64,000 bases of DNA from Aegicerativicinus sediminis (GCF_015476115.1 NZ_CP064295.1:3218001-3282000); one strand, 5' to 3'. Positions 8,301-18,581 are shown, numbered from the stretch's first letter. Translations and numbers: made by a program. The notes: generated by a model not told the origin, from the letters alone.

Positions 8301-11300
8301 CTAAGCTGAACATAGGTTCCATTTTTTATTTGTTCTTGAAATTCAGTATTATCATCAATCCATTTTTTAAGATCAATATTAAACATATTGAACCATGGTG
8401 AATTTGTATTAGGTATTCTTTGGAGATTAATTGCCGAACCTCCAGGATTGACGCCTAATTGAATAAAATTTTTAATTAAGGGAGCACATTCATCGGTGTT
8501 CATCATATGAACTAAACTCTCAACTTTTACGATACAGTTTTCTATTTCATCAAGTTTACTAATTGCAATCCTTCTTCTATCTTGTTTTCGCGTGTTAGGA
8601 TTATCTTTACTTATCAAGCTATCCTCATATAATTCTTCAACGTCATAAAATTGATCTGGGTATTTTTTTTCGAAATCCCTAGTATCATCATTATTTTTTA
8701 ACCTCAATAATATTTTTGCTTTGACTAGTAAATTGCTTTGAAGTTCTTGGATTAGAATCTCTCTTAGCAAATCTGTAAAGTGGTTTCTTTCGATACCATT
8801 TGAAATTTGAGCAGCATCTTCCCTGCTATCAGAAAACACAACAAGTTTTCTTTGTTTTTCTGAATCAGGTAATTGATAAATTAGTTCTTTAGCGAATAAT
8901 TGAGTGGTTTTCGAGAAACCAGTTCTAAATCCTCTTATAGAGGATCTTTTGGGGCTGAACTGTTTATTTACGCCACAACAGGGGCATACATTAGGAAGTG
9001 CAGAATGAGTTTCAATTATTTTGCCATCTTGGTCAACTCGGAAAGCGACATCTGATCTTTCAGAATCACTTTCAATAATAAACATATAACCTTCAATCCA
9101 ATCTTCTGGTGATTCCTGGACTCTTAAATTTCCTGATAAAACAATATCACCTGAAAATTTATTCAGAAAAGCCTCAACCCAATTTGCACTGAACCCCCTG
9201 TCATTTATATCCTCATTAAGAGATGTTTGATGCCAATGATCAGCTGGAATATTATATTTACCTCCTCCTTGTGAATCATGGGGAGTAAATTCTTGATCCC
9301 CTTGTGGCCAAAAGATTCCATACTCTTGATAGGTTCGCCTCTCAACAAGTTTAGCAGTCGTTTTTTCCGGTATACCCTCAATATTAGGGCTAATAGGGAG
9401 TAATTCGTAAAGTGCGTCAGCAGTTCTTCCTCTTTGGCCTCCGAAAAGGGTAGTTCCACAATTATCACAATAAAGTAATTCTAAAATTCGATGACCATTT
9501 TCAGATTTAATTTGAGGTGTTGAAATTAATTCTCCCACGGTTCTATTATCCTCAGAGAGAATAGGTTCAACTGAACCCCACAATCCTTCAATATTTCTAA
9601 AAAAATAATGGAACCTAAACCTCTGAAGATTTCTATTGTTCTTCTCGAATAAATCAATAAATTCTTTGTTGTCATATAAAGATCTTAAAATCATCAGACC
9701 TCTTCCTGCAAATCCCAAATTTTCCTCGTCTATATCTCCAAATATAGATTCAAAGAAATAAGGAATATTTGTTGGAACCCCATCATTTAATTTTTTAAAT
9801 GTTGGCACAGGCCTAGGAGTTGGTTTGCCATCTTGGATTGAACATGAGGAGTGAAAGAATCGCTCGTTTAGTTTTATTTTTGGATCGAGGAGTAGTTCAA
9901 GAAAATCCCTAATAGTTTCAATTGATTTTTGAATTCCAAATATTTCTTTTAGTGATTGTCCTCCTTCCAAACACCTTGAAATAAATAATGGGTTATCAAT
10001 ATTTTGATTGGACTCTAGAAAAGCTTTACAAATTTCAGAAAATGGTTCGAATGGTAAAAAATCTTCCTTTGGATCTAATCTCTCTATAAACCTTAATTCA
10101 CCTGGAATTATTTTGAATCTTTTTTTCACATCATCGATTCCAAGGAAACCAAAAAAATCACTAACATATTGAAGACTACGATCATCATTTGGTTCTAATG
10201 AGGCACTTGAAGCTAAGATTCTTAATTGATTATGTTTTGGATTTAAACCTAATCTTTTCATTAATGTTTTAAGTAGATAAGCTATCTCAGTACCTTGTGT
10301 TCCTCGGTATAGATGTAATTCGTCAATTATTAAATGAAAGATTCTATTAAATTTTTCATTCTCCCTTTGATCAACAGGTAAATCATCACAAGCCAACCAT
10401 GAACGTGTTTTTTCGAAAACAGGCTCATCAATTTCTCTCATCAACATTATTCCTAACATTGAGAAATTAGTAATCATTATATCCGGAGGAGATGCTTGCA
10501 TGTCAAATCTACACCTCATTTCGGAGCCATCTAATCTTTGAAAAAATGATCTTAACTCTACCTCATCAACCTCATTTCCTTTTTCTTTCTCTTCGATAAT
10601 AAACCGCTCAACTTTGAGCTGATTATTTTCAACAGATTCTAATTCCTTTTTAAGTTTATCAACTTTAGAGTTATTAATTATTGATCTTCCATTTTTTATT
10701 TTTTCAAGATTGCCCGCTATTGGAGTAGATCCATTATATCTTCCAAAGGTAATTTGATTGCCATTTGTTTCTTCCTTGATCCAAGATCTTACAGAATTTG
10801 AATCTAAAGCCATTCTTAAGCGGGTCATCTGGTCTTCTACTAAAGCATTCATTGGGTAAAGAATCATAGCCCTCATAGCTTGAGGTCTATTTTCATGTGC
10901 TCTCTGTTGAATTTTGCGACTAAGTGTAAAATATTGGTCTGGATCTACAATTTCATTCGGTGATAGAGTATTCCACCAATTGTCAGCATTGGGGAATTTT
11001 TTGTTCGGTTTTGGCCAATTTGAAAATTCTTTTGATAATTGGGCAAATAATGGAAGTAAAAATGATTCAGTTTTCCCCGAACCGGTCCCAGATGTGATAA
11101 TGCAATTTTTACCTGAAAGCGATTCTTTCAGCATTTCTAATTGATGTGCATACAGCTTGTGTCCAGGAACTAATCCCTTATTAACTAGTGTTTTAAAAAA
11201 CTGGCTTTGCTCTTGATTCAATCCGGGAATATGACTATCACTAAGGTCAGTAATTTTTAATCCACTTGATTTATATTCTGGCAAAGGTTCGATCCATGGT

Positions 11301-11440
11301 TGACGATAAAATACTTTATCCTGATTTAATAGTATCAAACGTTCTAATTCTAAGCTTGGAAACTTGGTTTTAAAAGCAGTTGTTATATATCTTAGAAAAT
11401 TATCTTTTATGGTTTCAAAAGAACCTATTGGGTCAATCAT
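5384..11440 (-). CDS. Giant DEAD-box helicase with DUF1998 domain (DruE-like)
   Basis: From the ATG at 11440, which overlaps the upstream stop by four bases (ATGA), the protein has 2,018 residues. A start at 11485 would add 15 residues and overlap more, and is less likely. Numbered from 11485, helicase motif I is SGTGSGKTE (132-140), motif II DELH (388-391) and SSASL motif III. A second RecA-like lobe has [11 protein letters not shown] near 1300 and RVGRAGRRG near 1327. Cysteine pairs that could bind zinc occur near 672 (CDNCG), 835 (CPCCG) and 1588-1607 (CNLC, CPNCG). The C-terminal [12 protein letters not shown] near 1875 is the DUF1998 signature. This architecture and length match DruE, the hallmark of Druantia. 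It is expected to be an ATP-driven translocase on foreign DNA. Confidence 0.88.
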   Translation of the reverse strand: MIDPIGSFETIKDNFLRYITTAFKTKFPSLELERLILLNQDKVFYRQPWIEPLPEYKSSGLKITDLSDSHIPGLNQEQSQFFKTLVNKGLVPGHKLYAHQLEMLKESLSGKNCIITSGTGSGKTESFLLPLFAQLSKEFSNWPKPNKKFPNADNWWNTLSPNEIVDPDQYFTLSRKIQQRAHENRPQAMRAMILYPMNALVEDQMTRLRMALDSNSVRSWIKEETNGNQITFGRYNGSTPIAGNLEKIKNGRSIINNSKVDKLKKELESVENNQLKVERFIIEEKEKGNEVDEVELRSFFQRLDGSEMRCRFDMQASPPDIMITNFSMLGIMLMREIDEPVFEKTRSWLACDDLPVDQRENEKFNRIFHLIIDELHLYRGTQGTEIAYLLKTLMKRLGLNPKHNQLRILASSASLEPNDDRSLQYVSDFFGFLGIDDVKKRFKIIPGELRFIERLDPKEDFLPFEPFSEICKAFLESNQNIDNPLFISRCLEGGQSLKEIFGIQKSIETIRDFLELLLDPKIKLNERFFHSSCSIQDGKPTPRPVPTFKKLNDGVPTNIPYFFESIFGDIDEENLGFAGRGLMILRSLYDNKEFIDLFEKNNRNLQRFRFHYFFRNIEGLWGSVEPILSEDNRTVGELISTPQIKSENGHRILELLYCDNCGTTLFGGQRGRTADALYELLPISPNIEGIPEKTTAKLVERRTYQEYGIFWPQGDQEFTPHDSQGGGKYNIPADHWHQTSLNEDINDRGFSANWVEAFLNKFSGDIVLSGNLRVQESPEDWIEGYMFIIESDSERSDVAFRVDQDGKIIETHSALPNVCPCCGVNKQFSPKRSSIRGFRTGFSKTTQLFAKELIYQLPDSEKQRKLVVFSDSREDAAQISNGIERNHFTDLLREILIQELQSNLLVKAKILLRLKNNDDTRDFEKKYPDQFYDVEELYEDSLISKDNPNTRKQDRRRIAISKLDEIENCIVKVESLVHMMNTDECAPLIKNFIQLGVNPGGSAINLQRIPNTNSPWFNMFNIDLKKWIDDNTEFQEQIKNGTYVQLSSLFFGNLFYSLESSALGYLTVSKSEALVHNSRKISLSPDKFLEILNSSIRILGHKYLYTPNEFEDPKIIDVNNYNTLPAHFRKYIKRVAEVNNVDSELELGNAVLDTLTSSNVLTNRGLEIKNLFIKVASGTDKVWVSPRGGRPHLHRSGGVCTQYPESTLLPEYHQTNCRNYWSGNYLSYHSAIEYRKPIRLHCEELTGQTDNQFERQRHFRNIILNEEGEPVAKRIDLLSVTTTLEVGVDIGSLQAVMLANMPPQRFNYQQRVGRAGRRGQAFSVILTFCRGRSHDEYYFNNIDKITGDPPPPPFLTMDQDRIAKRLISKEVLRQAFSVISYQIKEDSLDFEDSDKNSSVHGEFGKINNWQKYEPSIRNWISNNKPEIEDIVSNLNPGISKDKKQLLINWVIEEEGLLLKINQIINNNEIATTDISQKLAEGGVLPMFGMPTSVRNLYHEINFDGHQYGLKNIDRNGDLAIYEFAPGAQKTKDKAIHTSIGFTSEYIVTNSRYSQPIINSSVPSPFFNERFMFKCNLCNYIVTPANRPEENECPNCGEEENVEIFPIKSPIAFRTNLSNGNDSRENTDISFSKAPILAESNPEEPVTEKKGLNYISILADRDFTWRINTNGGNLFEGKLMRTGNRIPPDNRQWFDKWFNFGNQWISRGAENHNEGGYRFEIHDLGNDYEHIALASQKNTEVFRISPLLVPEGLTLDMFDQTRIANYAGIRSAFYSAAFLLQRVVAEKLDVDPVEIEIADIRKTNSSNNKKAAEIVLADELPNGSGFVRYLNDHIDNIIKEIISKQDKTSFIGFIHSEQHRANCKNACYDCLKVFRNMNYHGLLDWRLAISLLRIHMDSTYLIGLDGNFTDYLELNGWQMDCKELAQNFARSFDFKFEDGFNLPVLSTPNKLLYVIIIHPLWDCYIGENGTPNFPADTWLGNEIFKVFAIASSNNADIQFLDSFNLNRRPGWCYTKLLDN

Positions 11441-14280
11441 ATTGCAAAAGTTTTTTCTTGTAATTTCTGTCCAACCTTTAGACAAGTATTATATGCCGCA
11501 GGGTGAGGAATATTAGAATAAATGTTATACCACCTAACTTGACCATCAAAATTCATTAATTTCCTTTTTGGGGCTTTTCCACTATATAACAGCAGGGCTT
11601 CTGACAATAGTCGAGGTAAAGGGAGTGAACTCGGAATAGCAACCATATTTAATTCCCTGTCATTAAAGAAAACATTCTTTTTTAAAGAATTTAAATAAAT
11701 AAATCGCCCCCAATTTTTATTAACATTAAATGATACTCCATTTATCCAAAGTCGATGTTTGAAGTTATATTCAGTTAATCGATATTCCACTAATGCCCAT
11801 GATTTATCTATATCTTCGATTTTTTTTGGAATAAATTTTAATTCATTAGGATCAAACTCTCGGGCAGACCAACCTAAATCGATAAAATTATCGTCAGGAA
11901 CTAACTGGTCTTTGTATTGTCCGATATCACCCGAAAAAGCGGCTAATCTAAATTGGGTTATTTTGTTATTATTGAAGGTGATTCCACAAATTTCAGATAC
12001 CTTTTTAATTTTTCTTTCAATAACATTATTGTCACTTTGGTTAAATCCCGAAATAGTTATAGTGGGGGGAAGAAGGAAAGGCTTCAGGGATTTGTCTTGC
12101 GGTTCACAATCAAAATTTAAATCTTCTTTTTCTGCAGCAATCTTTAAGTTAGATAAAAATTCAGATGTTCTCCCTCCAATTAATAACACCTTTCTACCTG
12201 ATAATACAGGGATCAATAAAAACTGTGGTGGGTTTACAATTATTTTTTTATTAGAATACTCATAGTCTAGTATTCCCATGTAATCTAAATAGTTTATTGA
12301 CCATCTCTTTAAAAGCGCAAGTGACAATTCTTGATTTTCTATTTCTTCAGCTTCAAAGGATTCTTGATAAATAGATTCAAAGGCTTCGTAATAATCTGGT
12401 GCTCCACATTCAATTTTGACGCTTAAGTAATTAAGTAATTTGTTATTTATGATAGTATTATTACCCTTTTCAATACTTATAGAATTATTACTTGCGGGTT
12501 TAAAAAATTGATCGTACTGAGCTTGTTTCAAATAATAAGGACGTTCAATATTAGTAGAAAGTCGACTCCCTAAAATGTAAGAATTTGATTTTTCTTTACA
12601 TATAATTTGACCAAATTTGTCCCTTGCTGGAAGATAGGATTCCTTAATTAAATAGGTTTTTCCATAAGAATCAATTATCAGGTTTTTTAAATTGTCAGCA
12701 TTTAAATCCTGATTATCTGCTCGTATATAAAATGGATCATTTAAATTGACATTGTTAGGAATTTGCCAAATAGGCTGGTCACTATTTTTTCTTTTCAAGT
12801 ATATTTTATCATGTTGATTATTTTCATAAATCAAATAAATTTTTTCTGATCCATCTCCATTTTCTATTTCAACTTCAGGTAATAAATCTATTAACCAGGT
12901 CCGTGTTTCAATTTTTAGGCCCCCAATTATTTTGATCTTTTTATCTGTTTTAAATTGTAAAGCATGAATCGTCGGATGACCACAGGGAGGGTTTTTTATT
13001 TGGTAAAGACTATAATTATTTGGTATTCCTGAAGATTTGATTTTGATAAAATTTCCATGTGAGAAACTTTCACCCCATTTTTCAATTGAGAAATCATATT
13101 CCGCCTTTGAGAGGACAAGCATTGTTGAAATGCCCAATGTTGGAACCTCAACCCAACCGCTCATATGAAAGTTCCTTCCTTCAATTAAGATTCTGACAGG
13201 TTTTTCCGGGAATTTTGCAACCCATTTATTATGCTCATCCTTAATTGTTAAATTCTCTACAAATTCTAAATTTAGATTTTTGGACCAACCTCTGCCAAAT
13301 TGCATGCATTCAATTTCTCTTTCATTATATATAAACTTTAAATCCTCTGGGAAATCCAACTCTGTATATAATCTATAATAAAAAGTATATCCTTTGAGCT
13401 TGTTCCCTTCTACACAGAGCCTTAATTGCGAAATTGTGATTCCTTTATTTAGATCTTGATTACCCTCTACATAATAATCTGTATTTCCCTTCCAGTCACG
13501 AAAATTTCGATAAACGAGGTTTACTATGGAATGTCCAATTTCATTTTCCTCATTTTTAATTATGTTAATAACATTTCTGGGAAGGTCTAATAATCTTCTG
13601 CCATTGACAATAAGAATCTGTCTTATATATTTTAGTTGAACTTCCTCATTTGGAACCAATCCACATAGTTCAAAGAATTTCGGTAAATATTTTATGGATT
13701 TTGGAGGAAAAATACACTGTGAAAGTGGCTTACCAACATATACCCAACTTTGATTTGAAAAAGGATGTAGTTGGAAATTTCCTAATTCAGTGTTTTTTGT
13801 AGTTTGACTCCAAAACTGTAAATCTTCCCAGAGTCCATTCCAATTAATATAATAATTTTGCCTTGGCATCTTAGGAAGATCATATTTTTTTAAAAATTTG
13901 TCAATTTTGGGATAATATGAGTCAGCTCTTCTATGAGATTCAAGGTTATCCGTGACGGGTAATATAAATAAAGCCAAATAGCCGATATATAAAGGATATT
14001 CAATTATTATATTATCAATTTTAATCGGATTTTTTTTCCATATTTTATACGAATATAAAGCCGCTTCTAGTATATTAAAATATAAAGAAGAACCTGGCGG
14101 CCCATTTTTAACAGCATTGATATAATCGTTAAAAATTTCTTTGTCCTTTCCCTGAAAACCTGAATTTCTTCCGATTTGGATAATATCTGATTTTGAAATA
14201 AATAAATTAATTTCCTTCTCGGCTTTATTGAGGTTAAAATAAAACGAACCTATGGCATTATTCCATTCAAGATAGTTCAA
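11437..14280 (-). CDS. Large protein of unknown fold upstream of the DruE-like helicase (DruF-like candidate)
   Basis: A 947-residue protein starting at a TTG codon (14280). An in-frame stop lies 12 bases upstream of it and there is no early internal ATG. It begins [16 protein letters not shown], has no signal peptide, membrane segment or catalytic motif that I can identify, and is rich in aromatic and beta-forming residues. It is the first gene of the operon and shares an ATGA stop-start overlap with the helicase, so the two are made together. In Druantia types II and III a large uncharacterised protein (DruF or DruH) accompanies DruE. By position and the presence of a methyltransferase, DruF is the better fit, but I assign this by context only. 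Confidence 0.65.
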   Translation of the reverse strand: MNYLEWNNAIGSFYFNLNKAEKEINLFISKSDIIQIGRNSGFQGKDKEIFNDYINAVKNGPPGSSLYFNILEAALYSYKIWKKNPIKIDNIIIEYPLYIGYLALFILPVTDNLESHRRADSYYPKIDKFLKKYDLPKMPRQNYYINWNGLWEDLQFWSQTTKNTELGNFQLHPFSNQSWVYVGKPLSQCIFPPKSIKYLPKFFELCGLVPNEEVQLKYIRQILIVNGRRLLDLPRNVINIIKNEENEIGHSIVNLVYRNFRDWKGNTDYYVEGNQDLNKGITISQLRLCVEGNKLKGYTFYYRLYTELDFPEDLKFIYNEREIECMQFGRGWSKNLNLEFVENLTIKDEHNKWVAKFPEKPVRILIEGRNFHMSGWVEVPTLGISTMLVLSKAEYDFSIEKWGESFSHGNFIKIKSSGIPNNYSLYQIKNPPCGHPTIHALQFKTDKKIKIIGGLKIETRTWLIDLLPEVEIENGDGSEKIYLIYENNQHDKIYLKRKNSDQPIWQIPNNVNLNDPFYIRADNQDLNADNLKNLIIDSYGKTYLIKESYLPARDKFGQIICKEKSNSYILGSRLSTNIERPYYLKQAQYDQFFKPASNNSISIEKGNNTIINNKLLNYLSVKIECGAPDYYEAFESIYQESFEAEEIENQELSLALLKRWSINYLDYMGILDYEYSNKKIIVNPPQFLLIPVLSGRKVLLIGGRTSEFLSNLKIAAEKEDLNFDCEPQDKSLKPFLLPPTITISGFNQSDNNVIERKIKKVSEICGITFNNNKITQFRLAAFSGDIGQYKDQLVPDDNFIDLGWSAREFDPNELKFIPKKIEDIDKSWALVEYRLTEYNFKHRLWINGVSFNVNKNWGRFIYLNSLKKNVFFNDRELNMVAIPSSLPLPRLLSEALLLYSGKAPKRKLMNFDGQVRWYNIYSNIPHPAAYNTCLKVGQKLQEKTFAI

Positions 14281-14400
14281 AAGGATAATTTTTTAGTAGG
14301 AACCCATAAAAGTGAAATCTTTCAGAATACGTCATATTTTATATGAAGCTGGATATTTTAATATTATGAATTCACTATTAATAATAGTTTATAAACACAG

Positions 14401-14426
14401 AAAGCGTCTCAATAGTGAGCCGCTTT
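14401..14426. repeat. Hairpin-forming inverted repeat
   Basis: AAAGCG (14401-14406) pairs with CGCTTT (14421-14426), and CTCA pairs with TGAG inside, separated by single mismatched bases. There is no T-run after it on either strand, so a terminator is unlikely. Its place beside a replication-initiator gene makes it a possible nick or origin hairpin; that is inference. Confidence 0.55.
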
Positions 14427-14519
14427 AATCGTTATAGGGAGATCTAAAGATAAAAAGTTTTATGTCGTTACAAAGTATGGTTACCATAAAAAGGTAATTT
14501 ATTCGAGGAAAATTGACAT

Positions 14520-14631
14520 GGTTAATTGGTGGATTGCAGAAACTTATTGAAAGATCTATATATTCCTGATTATTTCGTTGGTTAATTTAGAGTTCCCTAA
14601 TTAACTATATAAGTATAGGGTTAATTGGTGG
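14520..14631 (+). repeat. Spaced direct repeats GGTTAATTGGTGG
   Basis: The 13-base word GGTTAATTGGTGG occurs at 14520-14532 and 14619-14631, 99 bases apart. Both copies are followed within a few bases by GCAGAAA and an AT-rich tail. A third partial copy (GGTTAATT) starts at 14580. The second full copy reaches the end of the replication gene. They may be iterons or accessory sites of a replication or transfer origin. Confidence 0.55.
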
Positions 14632-14644
14632 TGAAAAGCAGAAA

Positions 14645-15634
14645 TTAATCGAAAATGGAGAGCTGATTATAAATATTGGCAGGAGTTTTGACGTGGTTAT
14701 TAGGTGGTTTATTGCCTGTGGTCAATTCCTTTAGTTTTAAGTTCATTAATGCCCTTAATTGATCTTGAATCCTTTCAGAATTATTTTCAATCGTTTTATA
14801 TAAAAACTTCTTGTTAGCCTTACGTTGATACTTATCAATTTCATACCAATAATTGGGATTCTGAAATTTCACCAATTTCAGTTGGTCTTTTTGCGAGAAT
14901 TTTAAAATATCTATTGTAGGATCAAACATTATGATTTCACTCCATTTTTCTATGACTAATTTTCCAAGAATTTCAAATAAATTTTTGTCTAGTAACTGGT
15001 TTAATGTCAATTGACGAGAAATTAATACGGAATGATTTCTAAGATGTTTTAATAAAAAAATCATTTTATTAACCTTTAATTCGAACCGGAAAATTTGATA
15101 ATCCACAGGGTAATAGAATGGATCATGAAGGTTTTTATGATAAGCTTTCAAACAGTACTGCTTATGAAAAGCTTGGTAGTATTCTGATTCCTTTATGGCT
15201 ATAAATTTAAAAGGTGAAGGTGTATGATATAAAAGACCTTTCAATATAGATGAAATTAAAAGTGGACAAATAATATTAAACCCTATTTCGATCGATTTTA
15301 TTTCTATATCATTCGGCCTAATTTGAAGTCTTTTAGTTACCTCTAATATAATATCAAGGAATTGTTCAAAATTGAAGTCGTCTTTATTGTGCTTTCCATT
15401 ATTCTTATACTTGTGTAATGATCCTTGTATTATTAGAATCTTTTTTCCATTATTAGTTTCTTTTAATATAATTTTTAAATTTTTTAATGAGGCTTCTCGT
15501 ACAAGAGTACCATGTTTATTCGGTATTGGTTCCCCTGTTATGGAATTTGTTTTCCAGGTAAATTTTAATCCAGTATCATGGAGAATTCTAAAATAATCGA
15601 ATTTGTCAGTTGACATATGGATATAATCAATCAC
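14645..15634 (-). CDS. Replication initiation protein, filamentous-phage gpII/plasmid Rep type
   Basis: The 329-residue product begins MIDYIHMSTDKFDY. Its central pattern is like phage/plasmid replication proteins of Bacteroidota: IIQGSLHKYKNNG (near 89-101), IKSIEIGFNI, then KAYHKN and a later FRFELKVNK stretch. Proteins of this group nick one strand at an origin and start rolling-circle replication through a tyrosine; the exact catalytic residues cannot be fixed by eye. It follows the helix-turn-helix gene by 10 bases, so the two form one transcript. Its presence suggests the element replicates after excision, or is mobilised by other elements. The family call is from remembered sequence pattern, not a search. 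Confidence 0.65.
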   Translation of the reverse strand: MIDYIHMSTDKFDYFRILHDTGLKFTWKTNSITGEPIPNKHGTLVREASLKNLKIILKETNNGKKILIIQGSLHKYKNNGKHNKDDFNFEQFLDIILEVTKRLQIRPNDIEIKSIEIGFNIICPLLISSILKGLLYHTPSPFKFIAIKESEYYQAFHKQYCLKAYHKNLHDPFYYPVDYQIFRFELKVNKMIFLLKHLRNHSVLISRQLTLNQLLDKNLFEILGKLVIEKWSEIIMFDPTIDILKFSQKDQLKLVKFQNPNYWYEIDKYQRKANKKFLYKTIENNSERIQDQLRALMNLKLKELTTGNKPPNNHVKTPANIYNQLSIFD

Positions 15635-15644
15635 TTCGACAAGT

Positions 15645-15926
15645 TTATCGTTTAAATTTTAAAGATTTTTCTTCCTTTAAAATCAAATCCAATGTTCCTT
15701 GATCAATTCTGTATTTTCCAGCAACCTTGGCAGCTTTTAAGTCTCCTTTTTTAATATACTTATAGATAGTTAACTCCGAAATTTGCAGAATTTTCGAAAG
15801 TTCTTGTACTGAGTAATATTTTTTTGCCTTCTGATTTAATCCCTTTTCAAGGTTTGTTTGGATAATATCTTCTAAAAGGGAAACTAGGTCCTCCTTATCG
15901 ATTCCATAAATTAATAATTGTTTCAT
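15645..15926 (-). CDS. Excisionase-like helix-turn-helix DNA-binding protein
   Basis: The 93-residue protein carries a MerR/excisionase-type winged helix (HTH_17) at about 42-88: YYSVQELSKILQISELTIYK, then GDLKAAKVAGKYRI. The N-terminal 40 residues look helical and may dimerise. In Bacteroidota mobile elements such small proteins lie between the integrase and the Rep or mobilisation genes. They control excision or the operon promoter. Here it is 10 bases upstream of the replication gene on the same strand. Confidence 0.8.
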   Translation of the reverse strand: MKQLLIYGIDKEDLVSLLEDIIQTNLEKGLNQKAKKYYSVQELSKILQISELTIYKYIKKGDLKAAKVAGKYRIDQGTLDLILKEEKSLKFKR

Positions 15927-16008
15927 GATCTTAAATTTTAAACCATGAAACTACGGTGGTTTATTTTGAATATATTTAAAACCTTAGTACTGCACTAAAC
16001 TTTTAATT

Positions 16009-16920
16009 CTAAGGAAGTCCAAGAAATAGGTCCTGATATAATTTTTGCTTAGATGTTAAATCTCCTCCCTGTAATCTCTTATAGATATCAACTTTTAAGT
16101 CATTGAAATTTGAATATGAAATTTTCGTTTGAAAAAATGAACTAATAGCTCTAACGACTATGGTATCATCTAGGTCTATAAAATGATCCTTTAACATAAG
16201 ATATAAAACAAAATGGCGTATTGAAGAGTTTTTATTTAATTTCGGATTATTGGGTTTTTGCCAATGAAATTGATTATCTATTTTTTTAATTAATTTTTTA
16301 CTTTCTAGAAATTCAAGTTTCTTGTTTAAATTATCAGGTTCGGTTAAAATATCCTTAAAGTCATACGGAGCATAATCAGGACACAATTGTTCATAAAGAG
16401 ATTTGTATATTAAGTATTCCTCTACTATTAAATCGATTCTCTTTAATTGCTTCAATCTTTCATCATAGGGATAAATACAAAGGATCGTATCGGCTAAGCT
16501 TTCTTCAATTTTATAATTAGATTCATCTAAGGCTTCCGATTTGATTTCTTTTGAAAAACGCATATTCCTATACATTCTTTTAATTGCTTGGGTATAATAA
16601 CAGTTTGAAATTTCAACTCTATGGAATACTTGCTCTTTCAATATCTGATCTACCTTATAATGCGGTAGGGTTTTATTGCGACGAATTTGGTTTTCCAATA
16701 CCTTTTTTTCTTCTTTTGCTAATCTATTTATAGATCCTTTTAATGATTCATGAACATTCTGGATATAGATAATTAAATCATTCCTGTTTATGGATTTGAG
16801 ATGGTTTATTGTTTGTATGGTCAACTCCCTACGTGGACCTGAACCTTCCGGAAAAAGATGATATTGGATCAATAATTCATTTATTCGAATAATATTTATT
16901 ATTTGATCTAAGGCTTTCAT
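16009..16920 (-). CDS. Element-associated protein of unknown function, possibly RteC-like
   Basis: The preferred ATG at 16920 gives 303 residues and an ATGA overlap with the integrase stop; an upstream ATG at 16929 would add three residues. The product is helical and charged, with FPEGSGPRREL near 25-35 and no membrane segment. Its spacing of aromatic and basic residues and its place behind the integrase recall RteC-type regulators of Bacteroidota conjugative elements. I cannot confirm that family. Translational coupling to the integrase suggests a role in integration, excision or regulation of the element. Confidence 0.55.
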   Translation of the reverse strand: MKALDQIINIIRINELLIQYHLFPEGSGPRRELTIQTINHLKSINRNDLIIYIQNVHESLKGSINRLAKEEKKVLENQIRRNKTLPHYKVDQILKEQVFHRVEISNCYYTQAIKRMYRNMRFSKEIKSEALDESNYKIEESLADTILCIYPYDERLKQLKRIDLIVEEYLIYKSLYEQLCPDYAPYDFKDILTEPDNLNKKLEFLESKKLIKKIDNQFHWQKPNNPKLNKNSSIRHFVLYLMLKDHFIDLDDTIVVRAISSFFQTKISYSNFNDLKVDIYKRLQGGDLTSKQKLYQDLFLGLP

Positions 16921-18164
16921 AACTTCCAAACCGATTGCATAAATTCCTTTTTATCTTCCTCGTTTGGTTTATAGTATTTGTTAAATACCTCCAAACTTTT
17001 ATGTCCTGTAAAGGACATAATAACCTTATCAGGGATCTTTTGATTTTTCATGATAGTAATAAAACTTCTTCTCGCAGTATGACTAGAAATTCTATCGTGC
17101 ATTGGTAATTCGGTTTCTACTATTGTATTACCTATACGAGAGGACTTTTTAATCGGTTGATTATATTTTAACTCCTGAAAAACCTCTTTGATATATTCAT
17201 TGAATTTCTGGTTGGCAATCTTAGGAATTCTATAATTATATTTTTTAAGAATAGATTGGGAGAGATCATTAAGAGGAATGGTCAAAAGTTTGTCTTTATT
17301 TTTCTTGTCCCTTAAGTGAATATGGCCATCGTAAACATCACTTTTTGAAATCAACACCAGATTACTATATCTTAATCCTGTTGTACAACCTAGGACAAAA
17401 ACATCCCTAACCCGCTCCCATCTTTTGTTTTTAGAGAAATCATGATTGTAAACTTCTTTTACCTGGTCTAGGGTTAGGGCAATTTCTTGGGTAATTTCCT
17501 TTTTGATATTCTTAAACTTCTTAAAATCATCCTTAAAGGTGTATCCATTTTCAAGGGACCAATTCAAAAACGATTTTAATAGCCCCATATTTCTGCTAAG
17601 AGTGTTTACGCTGTGTTTTTTGATATCTATACAGTATTCTATTAAACTATCATAAAAGCTCTGATTTATACCTTGAAACGATATTTTATGATTGGTTTTG
17701 GCTTCAAAGTCCTCTAACAACTTCTTATTGTATTCATAACGCTTAATTGTAGATTCTGAATTTCCTTCGGACGTTCTATCGTTTCGTTTTTCTTCTATAA
17801 AAGAATCATAAACCTCAAAGAATGTGGTAGATTTAGTTTTAACACGCTTAAACTCCTTATCAAACGCTCTTCTCACAATCGCAATGGTCAATTCTTCATT
17901 TACGATTCTATATCGGTTAGTGAGATCCAAAAACAAATCTGAATATCTATCGATTTGACTTTTAATGGATCTCATTTCATTCGCAAGCTTCGTTCTTCCA
18001 TTAAGATGTTTAGGCTGTAAATATTTAAAGTCCCAATCCTTTGGATGAATGGATTCACCGGTTGAATAAACAAACCGTTTATTTTCATTTTTAAAATAGG
18101 CCACTAGCCTAATTGAAGTGAGCCCATTTTTATTTGGCTCCTTCAGATTAAAAGTGCTTCTCAT
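16917..18164 (-). CDS. Tyrosine recombinase / integrase
   Basis: A 415-residue phage-type integrase of the Bacteroidota form. An arm-binding domain (1-100) opens with LKEPNKNGLTSIRLVAYFK. A SAM-like core-binding domain spans about 113-215. The catalytic domain follows with R265 (TTGLRYSNL), H362-x-x-R365 (SHTARRSF), H388 (TGHKS) and a nucleophilic tyrosine at 397 or 398 (FNKYYKP). All expected catalytic residues are present, so it looks active. The gene starts 140 bases from the tRNA-Ser fragment and is transcribed away from it. It should catalyse insertion into, and excision from, the 3' end of tRNA-Ser. Confidence 0.95.
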   Translation of the reverse strand: MRSTFNLKEPNKNGLTSIRLVAYFKNENKRFVYSTGESIHPKDWDFKYLQPKHLNGRTKLANEMRSIKSQIDRYSDLFLDLTNRYRIVNEELTIAIVRRAFDKEFKRVKTKSTTFFEVYDSFIEEKRNDRTSEGNSESTIKRYEYNKKLLEDFEAKTNHKISFQGINQSFYDSLIEYCIDIKKHSVNTLSRNMGLLKSFLNWSLENGYTFKDDFKKFKNIKKEITQEIALTLDQVKEVYNHDFSKNKRWERVRDVFVLGCTTGLRYSNLVLISKSDVYDGHIHLRDKKNKDKLLTIPLNDLSQSILKKYNYRIPKIANQKFNEYIKEVFQELKYNQPIKKSSRIGNTIVETELPMHDRISSHTARRSFITIMKNQKIPDKVIMSFTGHKSLEVFNKYYKPNEEDKKEFMQSVWKL

Positions 18165-18255
18165 AATACGAAAGGTGTAAATATAGGTGTAAGTAATTCT
18201 ATAATTAGATATAAAATTCGACTTAAACCTAGTTATAAAAATAGTGATGAAATAC

Positions 18256-18283
18256 CGAAAACTATAGGATAAATATAGTTTCG
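18256..18283. repeat. Inverted repeat next to the attachment site
   Basis: CGAAAACTATA (18256-18266) faces TATAGTTTCG (18274-18283), complementary except for one extra A. It lies upstream of the integrase gene and about 20 bases from the tRNA fragment. It could be a binding site for integrase, excisionase or a repressor. Confidence 0.55.
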
Positions 18284-18304
18284 TTTATTGTTTGGTTATA
18301 AAAA

Positions 18305-18327
18305 GTTCGATAACCTCTTCCTCCGCA
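18305..18327 (+). other. Attachment site: 3' end of tRNA-Ser (att core)
   Basis: The 23 bases read as the T-loop (TTCGATA), the 3' strand of the T-stem (ACCTC), the 3' acceptor strand (TTCCTCC), discriminator G73 and CA. G73 fits tRNA-Ser. The bases before the T-loop do not complete a T-stem (AAAAG where GAGGT is needed), and no 5' acceptor GGAGGAA is found upstream, so this is a fragment and not a gene. Tyrosine recombinases often use this part of a tRNA gene, leaving an intact tRNA at one end of the element and a 3' copy at the other. Confidence 0.8.
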
Positions 18328-18332
18328 AAAAG

Positions 18333-18359
18333 ACCCATAACATTAGTTATGGGTTTCTT
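18333..18359 (+). terminator. Terminator of the original tRNA-Ser gene
   Basis: ACCCATAAC (18333-18341) and GTTATGGGT (18346-18354) form a 9-base-pair stem with loop ATTA, followed by TTCTTATTTTA. It starts five bases after the tRNA fragment. It is therefore probably the native terminator of the tRNA that was split from it by the insertion. Confidence 0.75.
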
Positions 18360-18581
18360 ATTTTATGGAGGAATTATCGATTCTACTTTTCTCGATACTC
18401 CATAAATTTTATTTGTGATTATTCTAAACCAAGTTTATAAATTGATAATTTATTCATTTCGATAGTTTAGAAAAATTACCTTTTCCAATAACCTAAATTT
18501 TATTGTGTTCAGAGTAATTCAAGAAGAAATGATTAACAAACATTTTAAACTTCCAATAGCATAAATTACGGACAACATTCC

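Larger units (their letters stand above)
14281..14644. other. Intergenic region between replication gene and defence operon
   Basis: No gene was seen in these 364 bases. The region holds a hairpin at 14401-14426 and three spaced copies of GGTTAATT (14520, 14580 and 14619), two of which extend into longer repeats. A short inverted repeat flanks 14581-14605. The promoter of the defence operon should also lie here, but no TAnnTTTG element could be assigned with confidence. Confidence 0.6.
1..18327. mobile_element. Right part of a tRNA-Ser-integrated mobile element carrying a defence island
   Basis: All genes from the left edge to the integrase at 18164 lie on the minus strand, and by eye the stretch is more AT-rich than what follows. 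The right end is marked by a fragment of a tRNA-Ser 3' end at 18305-18327, with a tyrosine recombinase gene ending 140 bases away. Between integrase and cargo are an unrecognised gene, an excisionase-like helix-turn-helix gene and a phage/plasmid-type replication initiator. Cargo is a Druantia-like helicase operon with methyltransferase and nucleases, then a RadC-type gene. The left boundary was not found: no second copy of the tRNA fragment was seen, so the element probably continues beyond position 1, where the intact tRNA-Ser should be. The element type (integrative and replicating or mobilisable) is inferred. Confidence 0.75.

Noticed and set aside
1967-14280. A DISARM system (also has DUF1998 and a 5mC methyltransferase)
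   Set aside because: DISARM splits the helicase and DUF1998 into separate proteins and has a phospholipase D-type DrmC; here they are one giant protein and no PLD motif is seen.
18305-18327. An intact tRNA-Ser gene
   Set aside because: Only the 3' part is present; no 5' acceptor strand, anticodon arm or T-stem partner is found upstream.
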